DNA of 5,643 nucleotides from an uncultured Clostridia bacterium (GTDB taxonomy: Bacteria; Bacillota; Clostridia; TANB77; CAG-508): the NCBI GenBank assembly GCA_934179885.1, contig CAKPQY010000060.1:1-5643 (forward strand), in the 5' to 3' direction. The notes under the pieces were generated by a model that was given only the letters and a program-made list of their open reading frames with translations, was not told the origin of the DNA and did not search any database. Every line of letters starts with the position of its first letter. The first letter of the stretch is position 1. Positions 5,070-5,643 of this stretch are shown here, one piece after another. The position numbers were made by a program, and so were the translations under genes.

Positions 5070-5516
5070 ATGAAAGTAAAAGAATGTATGTGTGAAAATG
5101 TTTGGTGTGTAAAACCAGAAACAAAAATAAATGAAATAGCAAAGTTAATGATGGAAAATCACATAGGATGTATTCCTGTATGTGATAGCAATAATTGTAT
5201 TTGTGGAATTTTAACAGACAGAGATATTTTATTAAGAACAGTAGCATGTAATAAAGATATAACTCAAACATGTGCAAGTGATATAATGACAACTAATGTA
5301 TGCACATGTAAACAAGATGATGAAATGTCAAATGTTGAAACTAAAATGGCTAATAATCAAATAAGAAGATTACCCGTTTGTGATGAATATAATCATGTAA
5401 TAGGAATTTTAACTTTAGGTGATTTGGCTCAAAATGATGTTCAACTTGGTGCGCAACAAATTTGTACTACATTAAGTAATATATGTGATTGCAATACTAA
5501 TAAAAATAATCAATAG
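5070..5516 (+). CDS. Cysteine-rich tandem CBS-domain protein, 148 residues
   Basis: Two CBS repeats make up almost the whole protein: CBS1 at about 7-60, ending in GILTDRD (46-52), and CBS2 at about 69-121, ending in GILTLGD (112-118). A Bateman pair of this kind usually binds an adenine nucleotide (AMP, ATP or related) and acts as a cytoplasmic sensor. The Ghh-T-x-x-D loops for ligand contact are present in both repeats. No effector domain is attached, so it would have to act on a partner. Fifteen of 148 residues are Cys (6, 8, 13, 34, 38, 43, 45, 60, 68, 78, 80, 104, 132, 139, 141), with C-x-C pairs at 6/8, 43/45, 78/80 and 139/141; that is far above normal for CBS proteins. The tail (122-148) ends in an Asn-rich NTNKNNQ. 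I chose ATG 5070: AAAGGTGG (5055-5062) lies seven bases before it, whereas an upstream TTG (5052) would put this ribosome binding site inside the gene. It is a one-gene unit. Confidence 0.9.
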   Translation: MKVKECMCENVWCVKPETKINEIAKLMMENHIGCIPVCDSNNCICGILTDRDILLRTVACNKDITQTCASDIMTTNVCTCKQDDEMSNVETKMANNQIRRLPVCDEYNHVIGILTLGDLAQNDVQLGAQQICTTLSNICDCNTNKNNQ

Positions 5517-5521
5517 AGAAT

Positions 5522-5557
5522 AAGGGATTAAGGGTTCAGTACTCAAAATCCCTTTTT
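5522..5557 (+). terminator. Intrinsic terminator after the CBS-protein gene
   Basis: AAGGGATT (5522-5529) pairs with AATCCCTT (5547-5554), with a 17-nt loop, followed by TTT, A and further T-rich sequence. It starts 5 bases after the stop codon. Confidence 0.8.
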
Positions 5558-5643
5558 ATTTTTATATATTAATATCTAAAATTTTATATATAATAAATTT
5601 ATTTCATTCCTCGGCTGCCCTATATAATTAAGAAATTCTAAAT

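Overview
The window is AT-rich DNA (roughly 30% GC by eye) with strong AGGAGG-type ribosome binding sites, A/T-ending codons, short intergenic gaps and A/T-flanked hairpin terminators. Together with an [FeFe]-hydrogenase gene pair and a clostridial-type MurD, this points to a strictly anaerobic, probably fermentative member of the Clostridia (Bacillota). The species cannot be fixed from the sequence.

Layout, left to right. (1) 1-524: 3' end of hydB, the NADH/flavin subunit of an electron-bifurcating hydrogenase. It is followed by a 139-bp spacer holding a long imperfect inverted repeat built from 7-bp units, then by the complete hydA (664-2415). (2) A bidirectional terminator (2425-2457) separates hydA from a convergent, very small minus-strand gene (2461-2574) encoding a 37-residue protein that is about 62% asparagine. 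(3) A vegetative-type promoter (2644-2672) reads rightward through a roughly 150-nt leader carrying two diverged, oppositely oriented REP-like hairpins, into murD (2832-4232). (4) 4288-4941 encodes an unrecognised 217-residue protein. Its Shine-Dalgarno sequence lies inside a 13-bp hairpin, and a sporulation-sigma-like promoter overlaps the left arm of that hairpin. (5) After a strong terminator (4947-4984) and a perfect 7-3-7 inverted repeat (4983-4999) comes a cysteine-rich tandem-CBS protein (5070-5516) with its own terminator. The last ~80 bases hold no gene I can support.

How the genes relate. HydB and HydA form one redox unit: NADH and reduced ferredoxin electrons pass through the iron-sulfur relay to the H-cluster to make H2. 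MurD is a cytoplasmic peptidoglycan-precursor enzyme and appears to be transcribed on its own. The asparagine-rich peptide and the 217-residue protein have biased compositions of the kind seen in spore-associated proteins, and both have upstream elements with partial likeness to mother-cell sigma promoters; this link is only a hypothesis. No mobile-element gene, CRISPR array, tRNA or rRNA is visible. The non-ordinary content is in the intergenic DNA and the small or orphan proteins rather than in the two known enzyme systems.
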